A stretch of 64,000 nucleotides of DNA from Nonomuraea endophytica (GTDB taxonomy: Bacteria > Actinomycetota > Actinomycetes > Streptosporangiales > Streptosporangiaceae). Below, in pieces: positions 40,176 through 49,542 of this stretch. The position numbers and the translations under genes are program-made. The stretch lies in the NCBI RefSeq assembly GCF_014203235.1, contig NZ_JACHIN010000001.1, positions 62,001 through 126,000 of the forward strand, given 5' to 3'. The notes below the pieces were generated by a model. That model was not told the origin of the DNA. It saw nothing but the letters and a program-made list of their open reading frames with translations, and did no database searches. Numbering within the stretch: position 1 is the stretch's first letter; each line of letters starts with the position of its first letter.

Positions 40176-42203
40176 GTGGATTTCCATGTCTGCACGCTGC
40201 CGGAGTATCAGATCCTCGCCGCGATCTCCTGGGTGGCCGCCGAACGGCACGGTCCGCTTCCGCCGGCTTCCTGGTGGCGCGGCCCTCGGCCGGTGCCAGA
40301 AGCGGACGTGCTGCGGATGTTCGAGCCCTCCGCACTCCCCGTCGCCAAGTCCCTGCTGGCCTCTTTGGCGGAGCGGAAACTGCTCCACCAAAGCTCAGAC
40401 GGGTTGGATCTCCCGGCCGAGGTCCGCGCTCCCGTCTCCGGCGGCCTCAAGCTGGGCCGCCCGGCGGCCGAGTTGATCGACGCGTACTTCAACGCCGCCG
40501 AAGTACATCAGGTCGCGGCCGGCCTCGGGCTCGCCAAGGCGTCCAACCGGGCCGCGGCCCGTGAGCAGATCGTCGCGACGCTCTCGGAGCGGGCCCTGCT
40601 CGGCGGCGTTCTCGCGCTCGCCCCCGCGGACGCCGCCGAATTGCTGGAGACCCTGGCCTTCGAGGGTCCTTACCTGGCCACTCACGTCTTCGTCGGGGCC
40701 AGCCCTTATGGCCCCGCCAGGTACACCTTCCGCGAAGGGGGCGCGCGCGACCCCGCGACCGACTGGCTGGCCGCCCGCGGGCTCGTCCTGCCCTCTGGTC
40801 AGCACGATCTCGCCGAGATGCCCGCGGAGGTGGCGTTGGCGATCCGTGGCGACCGGCTCGCCCTCTTCGATCCGCTGCCGCCCGCGCCGCCGCCGGATTC
40901 GCCCGCCGTCACGCGAGCACGTGCGACGGCCCAGGCCCAGGCCACCGCCTTCGCCGGGCAGTTGGAGCGGGTGGTCAGCGCGTGCTCGGCGACGCCACTG
41001 ACCATGAGGAAGAACGGCGGCGTCGCCGTCCGTGACGTCAGACGGATCGCCAAGTCGATCGCCCTCGACGAGGCGATCGTCAGGTTCTGCGTCGACCTGT
41101 GCTTCACCGCCGACCTGCTCGGCGGCATCGCCGACCCGGTCGAGAAGCCGTCCGGCCGGCGGCGTCGGCCCGAGCCCGCGCCCACCGTTCGCGTCGTGCC
41201 GACCTCGGCCTATGATCAATGGCTCGGCCGCTCCCCCGCCGGACGGCTGCTTCCCGTGATCGCGGCCTGGGCCACTCTGCCCGGGCTGCTCACCTGGTGG
41301 CCCGATGACGAGGAGCCGCCGGCGGCGATCTCCTTCGTGCACGATCCGGCCGCCCCCGACCTGCGCCTCGCGGTGCTCGAATCGCTGGCCGCGATCCCCG
41401 ACGGCCACGGCCTCGACGAGCAACGGGACATGGCCTACCTGTTCGCGGCGGCGCGCTGGCACCGTCCCTTCGTCGTGGACGGCTCGCCGGAGAACGCCTC
41501 CCAGATGGCCTCGGTGATGAACGAGGCCGAACACCTCGGCGTCACCGCGCACGGCGCGCTCACCGCCCTCGGCCGGGCAGCTCTCGCACTGCTCCGTTCC
41601 GGCGCCTCATACCCGCAGGTCCTGAAAGAGCCGCTGCCGGACCTGGCCGCTGTGCTGGCCGATCTGCTGCCCCCTCCCGCGACCACAGCGCGGTTCCAGG
41701 CCGACCTGACCGCCGTGGTCTCCGGCCCGCCGGAGGCGTCGCTGGCCGAGCTCCTCGGATCCGTCGCCACACGCGAATCGGAAGGACACGCGGTCGTGTG
41801 GCGTTTCAGCACCGCGTCGGTACGCCGCGCGCTCGACGCGGGAACCGACCCGGACGCCCTCGCCGAGTCACTGGCCGCCGTCGCCCAGGGCGAGCTTCCT
41901 CAGCCACTGGTCTACCTGATCAACGATGTCGGCAGGACACACGGCCGGATGCGCGTGGTGCGCTCGGGCTGTTGCATCCGCTCGGACGACGAGGCGCTGC
42001 TGACCGAACTGGCCGCCGCTCGTTCCCTGCGCCGGCTGGGGCTGCGGCGGATCGCCCCGACGGTGCTCATCAGCGCCGCGTCGGAGCGGGAGACCCTGGA
42101 AGCCCTGCGAGCGGGGGGCTACACCCCGGCACTCGAAGCCGAGACCGGCGCGACCGTGATGGAACTGGCCGACGCCACCCGCGCGCCGACGCGCTTCTCA
42201 TAG
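40176..42203 (+). CDS. helicase-associated C-terminal domain protein (XPB/Ssl2-like)
   Basis: A 675-aa cytoplasmic protein. The N-terminal 500 residues are helical with a winged-helix look (VLRMFEPSALPVAKSLLASL, near 45-64). The last 150 residues (WRFSTASVRRALDAGTDPDA at about 546, ending AGGYTPALEAETG) match the helicase C-terminal (Helicase_C_3) family linked to XPB/Ssl2. No Walker motifs are present, so it is not itself a helicase. Actinobacteria carry it as a conserved gene of unknown role, perhaps in DNA repair. The GTG start is probably leaderless. Its end overlaps the convergent membrane-protein gene by 6 bp. Confidence 0.75.
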   Translation: MDFHVCTLPEYQILAAISWVAAERHGPLPPASWWRGPRPVPEADVLRMFEPSALPVAKSLLASLAERKLLHQSSDGLDLPAEVRAPVSGGLKLGRPAAELIDAYFNAAEVHQVAAGLGLAKASNRAAAREQIVATLSERALLGGVLALAPADAAELLETLAFEGPYLATHVFVGASPYGPARYTFREGGARDPATDWLAARGLVLPSGQHDLAEMPAEVALAIRGDRLALFDPLPPAPPPDSPAVTRARATAQAQATAFAGQLERVVSACSATPLTMRKNGGVAVRDVRRIAKSIALDEAIVRFCVDLCFTADLLGGIADPVEKPSGRRRRPEPAPTVRVVPTSAYDQWLGRSPAGRLLPVIAAWATLPGLLTWWPDDEEPPAAISFVHDPAAPDLRLAVLESLAAIPDGHGLDEQRDMAYLFAAARWHRPFVVDGSPENASQMASVMNEAEHLGVTAHGALTALGRAALALLRSGASYPQVLKEPLPDLAAVLADLLPPPATTARFQADLTAVVSGPPEASLAELLGSVATRESEGHAVVWRFSTASVRRALDAGTDPDALAESLAAVAQGELPQPLVYLINDVGRTHGRMRVVRSGCCIRSDDEALLTELAAARSLRRLGLRRIAPTVLISAASERETLEALRAGGYTPALEAETGATVMELADATRAPTRFS

Positions 42204-43874
42204 ATCCACGACGTAGAGCCGTAGTTCCGGGCGGTCCAGTACCAGCCGGGCACCAGGCAGGCCGGAGGTCCCCGCGTCCACCACCACGTACCTGATGCCC
42301 TCCTCCGCCAGCCGCCGAGGATCACCCAGCACCGCGGCCACCCGCTTCGCCCGCGAGTCCTCGGTGCCGACCACCAACTCGCCGACCCTGACGGAGTCGT
42401 TGACCACCACCTCGCGGCCCGGCGTGGCGAAGAACCGCTGCGCCGGATCGAGCACCGCCCGATCGCCGTTCCACGGGAAGCGCCGGTAGGACTCGAACGG
42501 CAGCACCAGCACATCGCCCCTCACGGGGTCCCGGCCGATGACCTCGCGCGCCTCCACCCAGCTCAGCGGGTACGGCACCGCCGCCAGCGCACCCGACGCC
42601 CCCCACGCCAGCGTCGGCACCACGGCCAGCGGCACCAGCGCCAGCGCGACGGCCCAGCGCGAGGTCACCCGGGCGGTGAGCATCCCCAGGCCGACGGCGG
42701 CCAGGAGGGCCAGTGGGGCGAGATACTGCTGGGCGTCACGCAGCACCGCGAACCCGCTCCAGACCCCGATGAGCCACTTGAGCAGGTCCCGGCCCGGCTC
42801 GGTGACCCCGAGGCAGGCGATGAGGAACCCCAGACCAGCCGCCACCACAAGCCCCGGCCCGAACCGCACCGCCTCGGCCCCTTCACGCGACTCCGGGTCC
42901 TTGAGCAGTTGCTTCGGGTCCTTGAGCGGTTGCTTCGGGTCCTTGAGCAGTTGCTTCGGGTCCTTGAGCGGTTGCTTCGGGTCCTTGAGCAGTTGCTTCG
43001 GGTCCTTGAGTGTCAGCCAGAAGCCCGCGACGCCCGCCAGGACCAGGGCCAGCCGGGCCGCCGCCGTCACCGGGTGGTCGAAGCCCGGGGGGACGGCCCA
43101 GGCGTTCCAGATGCCGCCCAGGGACAGGAGGCTCACCACCGTGCCGAACGGCCCGTCGGCGCGGGCGGCGAAGGCGTCCACCCCCACCGGGTCGCCGGTC
43201 AGCCCGTCGGCCCTGGTCAGCGCGGTCACCAGCCACGGCAGGCTGAACGCCACCAGCAACAGCGCCACGCCTCCGGCCCGCTTCCACCGCTGAGCCGTAC
43301 CGGGAAGCCTCGCCGTACCGGAGAGCCTCGCCGTACCGGAGAGGGCGACAGGGAGGGCCGTGACGGCGGTGACGATCATCGCGGCGAACCCGCCCACCGC
43401 GGCGGGCAGCAGCGCGACGGCGGGCAACCGCCCACGGGCCAGCGCCAGCACCACCCACGGCAGCCCCGCATAGCCGAGCAGCAACGCCCACTGCCCCATG
43501 AGCAGCCGCTCGGCCACGTAGGGGTTCCAGACGTAGAAGGCGCCCGCGACCAGCCGGGGCGCCAGCGCGGCCCCGGGCACCAGCAGCGCGGCCCCGGAAC
43601 ACCCCAGCGCGAAGACGCCGAGCAGCACGAGCTTCTGCACCAGGTCCGCGGGAAGCACCTGGGCCAGCACGGTGACCGCCAGGTCGCTGGGCACCGCGCG
43701 GGGCGCCCCGCCCGCCAGCCCGAAGGTGAACGGCGAGAAGACCGGGTCGGGGACGAAGACCATGTCCTGGATGAGGATGTACCCGGGAGCGAGTCCGGGC
43801 CCGAGGCAGAGGGCGCCCAGGCCGGTGCCGAGCAGGGCAGCCCACCACCCATAGCGCGACACCTGCGGAAACAT
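42198..43874 (-). CDS. polytopic membrane protein, GT-C-like, with internal repeats
   Basis: A 558-aa protein with about 10-12 membrane helices in the first 420 residues and a soluble C-terminal domain of about 120 residues. GYILIQDMVFVPDP near residue 31 resembles the first external loop of AftD-like proteins, so it may be a GT-C glycosyltransferase; no catalytic pattern is certain. Two repeat blocks interrupt it: SGTAR-type units near 180 and LKDPKQ units near 290-325. The ATG at 43874 lies just after TTATAT, so the message may be leaderless; starts at 43892 and 43895 are possible. Divergent from another GT-C-like gene. Confidence 0.65.
   Translation of the reverse strand: MFPQVSRYGWWAALLGTGLGALCLGPGLAPGYILIQDMVFVPDPVFSPFTFGLAGGAPRAVPSDLAVTVLAQVLPADLVQKLVLLGVFALGCSGAALLVPGAALAPRLVAGAFYVWNPYVAERLLMGQWALLLGYAGLPWVVLALARGRLPAVALLPAAVGGFAAMIVTAVTALPVALSGTARLSGTARLPGTAQRWKRAGGVALLLVAFSLPWLVTALTRADGLTGDPVGVDAFAARADGPFGTVVSLLSLGGIWNAWAVPPGFDHPVTAAARLALVLAGVAGFWLTLKDPKQLLKDPKQPLKDPKQLLKDPKQPLKDPKQLLKDPESREGAEAVRFGPGLVVAAGLGFLIACLGVTEPGRDLLKWLIGVWSGFAVLRDAQQYLAPLALLAAVGLGMLTARVTSRWAVALALVPLAVVPTLAWGASGALAAVPYPLSWVEAREVIGRDPVRGDVLVLPFESYRRFPWNGDRAVLDPAQRFFATPGREVVVNDSVRVGELVVGTEDSRAKRVAAVLGDPRRLAEEGIRYVVVDAGTSGLPGARLVLDRPELRLYVVDL
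42895..43011. repeat. 21-bp coding minisatellite
   Basis: Five full 21-bp copies plus a partial sixth with the core GGGTCCTTGAGC. A CAG/CGG variant alternates, so the higher-order unit is 42 bp. It encodes alternating KQLLKDP and KQPLKDP units in a loop between membrane helices of the GT-C-like protein. Confidence 0.9.
43294..43347. repeat. three 18-bp coding repeats
   Basis: Three copies of GCCGTACCGGAGAGCCTC-like units, encoding (L/P)(S/P)GTAR in the same membrane protein as the 21-bp repeats. Confidence 0.8.
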
Positions 43875-43935
43875 TCCGATATAACACCACATCACAACCG
43901 GACAACGCCCATTCCATCAGGATCAACGGCGTCGT

Positions 43936-43941
43936 TAGCCT
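43936..43941 (+). promoter_or_regulatory. -10 element of GT-C-like gene
   Basis: TAGCCT ends seven bases before the GTG at 43948, placing the transcription start on the start codon. There is no ribosome-binding site. Confidence 0.4.
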
Positions 43942-43947
43942 TCATGC

Positions 43948-45768
43948 GTGACGGCGGCGAGCGAGACCGTGGTGGAGCCCAGGCAGTGGCTGCGCGGCGA
44001 CGGCGTGCTCGCTGCCGCGATGGTCATGGTCGCCGTCCAGCTCGTCTGGAAGTTCGACCTGGTCCGCAGGACCTACTTCAGGCAGGACGACTTCACCTTC
44101 ATCGCCCGCGGCCTGGAGAACGACCTGACCTGGGACTACCTCATGCGCGCCGAGTACGGGCACCTGATGCCCGGCCCGTTCGGCGTGCACTGGGCGATGG
44201 GCCGCCTCGGCGTCTACAACGACGTGCTGATGCACGTGATCACCATCGTGCTCATGGGCGCGGCCGCGCTGGCCCTGCTGCGCCTGCTCTTCCTCCTGTA
44301 CGGCTCCCGCCCCGCCATCCTGATCCCCTTCGCCTTCTACCTGCTCACCCCGATGACGATCTCGTCGCTGTCCTGGTGGGCAGTGGTGATCGAGACCCTC
44401 CCGTTCCAGGTCGCGCTGCCGATGGCCCTGGCCGCGCACGTCCTCTACGTGCGCACGCGGCGCTTGCGCCACGCCCTTGCCGCCGCCGGCTGGACCGTCT
44501 TCGCGATGGTGTTCTTCGTCAAGGCCCCGTTCATCCCGGTCCTGGCCTTCGTGATCACCGCGGGCTGGCTCGGCGGCGTCAGGAAGTGGCAGTGGCCGGC
44601 CTGGGCCCTGTACGCCACGATCGTGGCCGGGTACGCGGCGATCCTGTTCCCGGCCGTGTTCACCTCCGTGCAGCTCACCAACGACACTGTCCAGCCCAGC
44701 CTGCCCCCGCTCGCCGTGGCGGCGGCGTTCGCCTGGCGGTTGTTCTCCGGCTCGCTGGTGGCCTCCTCCCTGGGCGGCCCCTGGCGCTGGCACCCGATCG
44801 GCGACGACTACGCCATCGCCGCGACCCCGGACGCCGCCGTCTGGGCCGGGCTCGGCGTGGCCGCGCTGGTCGTGGCGCTGACGATCCGTTTCCGGCGGCG
44901 CGCGTGGCTCGCATGGCTCATGCTGCTCGGGTACTTTTTGCCGGCCGACGTCGTCCCCGTCATGATCGGCAGAATCGAGCAGCTCGGGCCCGACCTCGGC
45001 GGCTTCGAGCTGCGCTACATCGCGCCCACGGCCTCGCTGCTGGCCGTCGTGGTGGCCCTGGCCTTCATCCCGCGCGAGGGCGAGCGCCCGCTGCGGATCG
45101 TGTGGATCCCGCTGGCCGCCGTCTTCGCCGCGGGCTCGATCTGGTCCATCACCCAGTACACGCGCCTGCCCCTCGGCGAGAACGTCAAGTCCTACATCGA
45201 GACCGGCCGCGTCGCGCTGCGCAGGGCGCCCGCCGACCTCGTCGTCCTGGACACCCACGTCCCCGCCAAGGTCGTCTACCCGATCTTCTTCTACGACTAC
45301 GCGCTGGCCTCCAAGGTCCTCGGCCCGATCGCGGCCCGCCCGGTCACCTGGGTCCGGCAGCTCGACGGCCCGCTGCGCAACCTGATGACCTTCGACGAGC
45401 GCGGACGGCTGCGCCCGGTCAACATCGAGGGCCTGACCGTCCCGCCGGGAACCGCCTGCCGCCCGATCGGCTCCGCCCCGGAACGTTTCCGCCTCCCGCT
45501 CCCCCTGCCGCAGGGCACCTGGACCGTGCAGGTCAGCTACCTCAACCCCCGCCCCGCCCGGCTGACCGTCGGCCTGGGCGCCGGATCGGCCGACGCGGAG
45601 ACGGGCAAGGACCTCGGCTGGACGTACGCCACGGTGAAGGGCGGCGGGCAGGAGCTGACCATCCGCTCCCCCGACGGCGCCCGGCCCTGTGTGGGCGAGA
45701 TCAGGGTCGGCGTGCCCATGCCCGCCAAGACCGGCACCCCCATCCCGCTGCAGCCGGTCACCCCCTGA
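43948..45768 (+). CDS. GT-C/PMT-like membrane glycosyltransferase
   Basis: A 606-aa membrane protein. After a short cytoplasmic start, a helix at about 20-35 is followed by an external loop with RTYFRQDDFTFIARGLENDL; the DD pair is where GT-C enzymes carry their catalytic acid. About ten more helices run to residue 400. A C-terminal extracytoplasmic beta-rich domain (about 410-606) resembles sugar-binding modules. It probably transfers a sugar from a polyprenyl-phosphate donor to an envelope acceptor. The GTG start is probably leaderless. It is divergent from another GT-C-like gene. Confidence 0.75.
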   Translation: MTAASETVVEPRQWLRGDGVLAAAMVMVAVQLVWKFDLVRRTYFRQDDFTFIARGLENDLTWDYLMRAEYGHLMPGPFGVHWAMGRLGVYNDVLMHVITIVLMGAAALALLRLLFLLYGSRPAILIPFAFYLLTPMTISSLSWWAVVIETLPFQVALPMALAAHVLYVRTRRLRHALAAAGWTVFAMVFFVKAPFIPVLAFVITAGWLGGVRKWQWPAWALYATIVAGYAAILFPAVFTSVQLTNDTVQPSLPPLAVAAAFAWRLFSGSLVASSLGGPWRWHPIGDDYAIAATPDAAVWAGLGVAALVVALTIRFRRRAWLAWLMLLGYFLPADVVPVMIGRIEQLGPDLGGFELRYIAPTASLLAVVVALAFIPREGERPLRIVWIPLAAVFAAGSIWSITQYTRLPLGENVKSYIETGRVALRRAPADLVVLDTHVPAKVVYPIFFYDYALASKVLGPIAARPVTWVRQLDGPLRNLMTFDERGRLRPVNIEGLTVPPGTACRPIGSAPERFRLPLPLPQGTWTVQVSYLNPRPARLTVGLGAGSADAETGKDLGWTYATVKGGGQELTIRSPDGARPCVGEIRVGVPMPAKTGTPIPLQPVTP

Positions 45769-45828
45769 CATCCCCGAATCGGCGAACCGGTAGCCGCCAA
45801 CCAAGATCGGTAAATAAGATCAAGTCAC

Positions 45829-47247
45829 ATGTCATTCCTTCAGAAGAGCCGCCGAACCGCCGCGGGGGTCGCCGCCGGCACTCTCTTCCTGAGCCTCACC
45901 ACGATGCCCGCCCAGGCAGCGGAGAGCGGGCACGTCGCCCGCTTCCTCCAGCAGGCCATGGACCGGGCGCGTTTCCAGGAGGTGCTCGACCTGGCCCCGC
46001 CGGGTTCCTCCCAGGCACGGGTGCTCGCCTCCTCCGCCGAGGAGAAGGAGGCCACGCCGCCCGAGGACTACGCCCGCCTGTTCGCCTCGGCCGATCCGCA
46101 GCCGATCACGCAGCAGCCGCAGCTCGACGTCACCGTCCTCGAACTCGACCGGCTCGGCAGGCCGGTCTCCTCCGGCACCGTGCTGATGAGCCCGCAGCAC
46201 CCGCGGGGCGTCGTCGTCCCCGTCGACGGGAACTTCCACACCAGCGCCGTGCGCTGGCGGCAGTGGGACGACAACGGCTGGTACGCCAACCAGGGCAAGG
46301 GCACGATCGACATCGTCCCGGGCCGTGAGCAGGCGCCCATCGACTTCATGTCGCCCTACCCGGCCTCGGTGCTGAAGCTGATGGTCGCCTTCGGCGTGCT
46401 GCGCCTGGTCGACAAGGGCACCGTCGCGCTGGCCGACACCTACGACTACCGTCCCACCGAGACCAGCTCGCTGTGCCAGGGCGACACCAGCAACACGGTC
46501 GCCAACTACCTCGAAGCCTCCCTCACCTCCTCCAACAACCCCGCCACCTGCGCGCTCGTCAAGCTCCTGCACGACAAGGGCGCCGTCGACGAGCTCAACC
46601 AGACCTTCCAGAGCCTCGGCCTGGAGACGCTGCAGTTCAAGAACACCAACCCGGCCACCGGCGGGCGCTGGTCGAACCCCGTCACGATGAGCTCGCTCGA
46701 CACCGCCAAGCTGCTCGCCCTGGTCAACGGCCTGCCCGGCAGGGCGTGGACCACTCCGGCCGGCAAGCCGGTGACCGGCGCGGTGCTGAGCGCGTCCTCC
46801 CGCCAGGTGTTCAAGCGGCACCTCGGCGCCCAGGGCTGGAACGACATGCTCTCCTCGGCCAACCGGTGCGGCAGCGCGTACCCGGCCGCGGGCATCCCGC
46901 ACGCCGTCGCGGACCGCTGGATCGGCGCCGACGGGACCGTCACCGTCGCGGGCAACAAGTTCGGCCGCGACGTACGCCCCTGCAACGCCAAGGCCGAGGT
47001 GACCTACTCGCACAAGACCGGCTGGGTCGGCAACTCCGGCGCCGACGCCGGCATCGTCAGGTCGCTGCCCGGCAAGGACGGCAGGCACTACATCGTCGTC
47101 GCCCTGACCAACCTCGGCACCCAGTACGTGGACGCGAACCGTCCGCCCGCCGAGCCCGGCCTCATCCCCGTGACCTACACGGAGAAGCTGGCGCGGCTCG
47201 GCCGCGCGGTGGACACCTACGAGTCCGGCCGGTGGTCGCGCCGCTGA
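45829..47247 (+). CDS. secreted class A beta-lactamase-like serine hydrolase
   Basis: A 472-aa exported protein with a signal peptide ending near TMPAQA (residue 30). The serine acyl-enzyme motifs are complete: S180-V-L-K183 (SxxK), S235-N-N237 (SxN) and K396-T-G398 (KTG). This is the penicillin-binding/class A beta-lactamase fold. An extra 150-residue N-terminal part and the lack of an obvious Ex2LN make a DD-peptidase or amidohydrolase as likely as a beta-lactamase. TAAGAT upstream of the ATG may be the -10. It lies beside membrane glycosyltransferases, which fits a wall-remodelling role. Confidence 0.85.
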   Translation: MSFLQKSRRTAAGVAAGTLFLSLTTMPAQAAESGHVARFLQQAMDRARFQEVLDLAPPGSSQARVLASSAEEKEATPPEDYARLFASADPQPITQQPQLDVTVLELDRLGRPVSSGTVLMSPQHPRGVVVPVDGNFHTSAVRWRQWDDNGWYANQGKGTIDIVPGREQAPIDFMSPYPASVLKLMVAFGVLRLVDKGTVALADTYDYRPTETSSLCQGDTSNTVANYLEASLTSSNNPATCALVKLLHDKGAVDELNQTFQSLGLETLQFKNTNPATGGRWSNPVTMSSLDTAKLLALVNGLPGRAWTTPAGKPVTGAVLSASSRQVFKRHLGAQGWNDMLSSANRCGSAYPAAGIPHAVADRWIGADGTVTVAGNKFGRDVRPCNAKAEVTYSHKTGWVGNSGADAGIVRSLPGKDGRHYIVVALTNLGTQYVDANRPPAEPGLIPVTYTEKLARLGRAVDTYESGRWSRR

Positions 47248-47253
47248 ACCGTC

Positions 47254-47283
47254 TCGGGTACGGCCCGGCCGGGCCGTACCCGA
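47254..47283. terminator. bidirectional terminator palindrome
   Basis: Perfect 30-bp palindrome with arms TCGGGTACGGCCCGG and CCGGGCCGTACCCGA, placed between the convergent hydrolase and dehydrogenase genes. The arm core GGTACGGCCCG recurs in the hairpins at 25411-25479. Confidence 0.85.
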
Positions 47284-47292
47284 TGATTCCGG

Positions 47293-49482
47293 CTAGCGGC
47301 CCGGCTCGGGGTCCCGAGGGAGGCCGAGCATGCGCTCGCCGATGATGTTCAGCTGCACCTCGGTGGTGCCGCCGTAGATGGTCATGGCCCTGGTCGCCAG
47401 CACGGCACGGTTCCAGTAGCCGGCGTCGCCGAGCTTCATGTCGGCGGCGACCACGGCCTGGGCGCCGAGCAGGCCGACCGCGGTCTCCGAGACGTGCTGC
47501 GCGTGCGAGGTGGACAGCAGCTTGCGCACCGACGCGTCGGCGCCGGGCTCGCCTCCGGCCAGCTGCTTGAGCGTGACCCGCAGGGAGAGCGCGTTGATCG
47601 AGTGGCCCTCGCAGATGACGCCGGCGAGCTCCACGGCCTCGACCGGGGTGAGCTCGCGGCCCAGGCGGGAGGTCAGGCCCAGCAGGTCGGACACGGACGA
47701 GCCGGTCCCGCCCGAGCCGGACGACAGCGAGACACGCTCGTTGGACAGCGTGTTGCGCGCCACCCGCCAGCCGTTGTCGACCTCGCCGACCACCAGGTCG
47801 TCGGGGACGAAGACGTCGTCGAGGAAGACCTCGTTGAACAGGTTCTCGCCGGTCATCTCCGTCAACGGCCGGACCGTGACGCCCGCGCCCTTCATGTCGA
47901 CGAGGAAGTAGGTGATGCCGTCGTGCTTGGGCTTGGACGGGTCGGTACGCGCGATGCAGATGCCCCATTCGGCGACATGCGCGACCGATGTCCAGATCTT
48001 CTGGCCGTTCAGGCGCCAGCCGCCCTCGACCTTCTCCGCCTTCATCTGCACGTTGGCCAGGTCGGATCCGGCGCCGGGCTCGGAGAAAAGCTGGCACCAG
48101 ATCATCTCGCCGCTGAGCGTCTTGGGCAGGAAGCGCTCCTGCTGCTCGGGCGTGCCGTACGTGGCGATGGACGGCACCACCCACGCGCCGATGATCATCT
48201 GCGGGAGCTTGACCTTGGCGGCCTTGAGCTCCTGCTGGATGAGCACCTGCTCCAGCGGCTTGGCGGCGCGGCCCCACGGCTTGGCCAGGTGGGACATCAC
48301 GAAGCCCTGGGTGGCCAGCGCCCGCTTCTGCTCCTGTCCCTCCAGCTTCGCGAGCTCGGCGATCTCGGCGCGGATCGAGGTGCGCAGCTCCTCCGCGCCC
48401 TCGGGCAGGTCGATCTCCATCTCGCGGGTGACGCCCTGCAGCGCCAGCGCGGTGACCGAGGCTGCCCACTCGGCGCTCGGGCCGAGCAGCGCGCGCAGGG
48501 TGAGCGCCCGGCGGTAGTAGAGGTGGGCGTCGTGCTCGAAGGTGTAGCCGATGCCGCCGAAGGTCTGGATCGCGTCCTTGGCGCACTGGACGGCGGCGTC
48601 CGGGGCCATGACGCCGGCGATCGCGGCGGCGTACTCCAGCTCGCGGCCCTCGGCGCGGGTGGCGTCCCAGACGGTGGCCCTGGCCTGCTCCAGCGCCACC
48701 AGCATGCGCGAGAGCTTGTGCTTGATGCCCTGGAACTGGCCGATCGGCCGGCCGAACTGCTCGCGTACCTTCGCGTAGTCGGAGGCGGCCCGCACGCACC
48801 ACGACGCGAGGCCCGCCGCCTCGGCGCCCAGCAGGATGGCGGCGAGGTTGAGCACGTCGGGACCCTCGACCCCGTCCAGAACCCGCTCAGCCGGTACGGC
48901 TGCCGCCGCCACCTCCACCTTGGCCACCGAGCGCGTGATGTCCAGCGACCTGACGGCCGTCACCGTGGCCGCGGAGGCGTCGAGCGCGATCCACTCCTCG
49001 CCGTCGCCGGTGGACACCGGCAGGACCAGGATGTCGGCCATCGCGCCGCCCAGGACGGGCTCGGCCGTACCGGAGACGACGAGGGAGCCGTCGGCGGCGC
49101 GCTCGCCCGTCAGCGCGGAGCCGAGCGCGACGGCGCCGGTCAGCGTGCCGTCGGCCAGGCCGGACAGCAGCGCGTGCTGCTTGGAGGCGTGGACGACCGC
49201 GGCGGCCAGGACCGTCGGCACGTACGGCCCCGGCGCCATCCGCTCGGCCAGCGCCTCGACCGCGACGGCAGCCTCAAGCAGCCCGTAGCCGGAGCCGCCG
49301 TACTCCTCGGGCAGGTGCAGGCCCAGCAGCCCCTGCTCGGCCAGCCCGGACCAGAACGCGGGGCGCTCCCCAGCATCGGCCTCAGGGCCGGATCGCAGCA
49401 GCTCGGCGGGGATGTTGCGCTCCGCCCAGCCGGTGACAGACTCGCGGAGCGCCTCGTGCTCCTCGCTCAACCCGATCGCCAT
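47293..49482 (-). CDS. double-domain acyl-CoA dehydrogenase (FadE34/FadE22-like)
   Basis: A 729-aa protein with two acyl-CoA dehydrogenase units. Residues 1-370 form a diverged first unit, including FGRPIGQFQGIKHKLSRMLV and QTFGGIGYTFEHDAHLYYRR. Residues 375-729 form a second with LFSEPGAGSDLANVQMKAE (FAD/substrate loop) and IYGGTTEVQLNIIGERMLGL at the end. Fused FadE proteins of about 710-730 aa in mycobacteria (FadE34, FadE22) desaturate steroid side-chain or branched acyl-CoAs. The ATG has GGAGG seven nt upstream. The AGAA-N5-TTCT palindrome at 49514 precedes it and recurs at the FadD gene at 50834. Confidence 0.85.
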   Translation of the reverse strand: MAIGLSEEHEALRESVTGWAERNIPAELLRSGPEADAGERPAFWSGLAEQGLLGLHLPEEYGGSGYGLLEAAVAVEALAERMAPGPYVPTVLAAAVVHASKQHALLSGLADGTLTGAVALGSALTGERAADGSLVVSGTAEPVLGGAMADILVLPVSTGDGEEWIALDASAATVTAVRSLDITRSVAKVEVAAAAVPAERVLDGVEGPDVLNLAAILLGAEAAGLASWCVRAASDYAKVREQFGRPIGQFQGIKHKLSRMLVALEQARATVWDATRAEGRELEYAAAIAGVMAPDAAVQCAKDAIQTFGGIGYTFEHDAHLYYRRALTLRALLGPSAEWAASVTALALQGVTREMEIDLPEGAEELRTSIRAEIAELAKLEGQEQKRALATQGFVMSHLAKPWGRAAKPLEQVLIQQELKAAKVKLPQMIIGAWVVPSIATYGTPEQQERFLPKTLSGEMIWCQLFSEPGAGSDLANVQMKAEKVEGGWRLNGQKIWTSVAHVAEWGICIARTDPSKPKHDGITYFLVDMKGAGVTVRPLTEMTGENLFNEVFLDDVFVPDDLVVGEVDNGWRVARNTLSNERVSLSSGSGGTGSSVSDLLGLTSRLGRELTPVEAVELAGVICEGHSINALSLRVTLKQLAGGEPGADASVRKLLSTSHAQHVSETAVGLLGAQAVVAADMKLGDAGYWNRAVLATRAMTIYGGTTEVQLNIIGERMLGLPRDPEPGR

Positions 49483-49513
49483 TACTCATCCTCCAGCGCG
49501 TCCCATGCCATGG

Positions 49514-49528
49514 CAGAACCATATTCTA
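49514..49528. promoter_or_regulatory. AGAA-N5-TTCT palindrome before the FadE gene
   Basis: CAGAAC-CAT-ATTCTA, 32 bp upstream of the dehydrogenase ATG. It has the same layout (6-bp arms, 3-bp centre) as the perfect palindrome at 50804, so one regulator may serve both. Confidence 0.5.
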
Positions 49529-49542
49529 GAGGATGCTTCTGT

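Noticed and set aside
42895..43011. Possible CRISPR array
   Set aside because: Units are directly adjacent, in frame and without unique spacers; no cas genes nearby.
42909..46328. 1139-aa open frame on the plus strand
   Set aside because: Runs antisense to the GT-C-like gene and out of frame over the next two real genes; Arg/Pro/Gly-rich translation typical of high-GC shadow frames.
45829..47247. Confident beta-lactamase resistance gene
   Set aside because: SxxK, SxN and KTG are shared with DD-peptidases, the protein is much longer than class A enzymes, and no resistance context is present.
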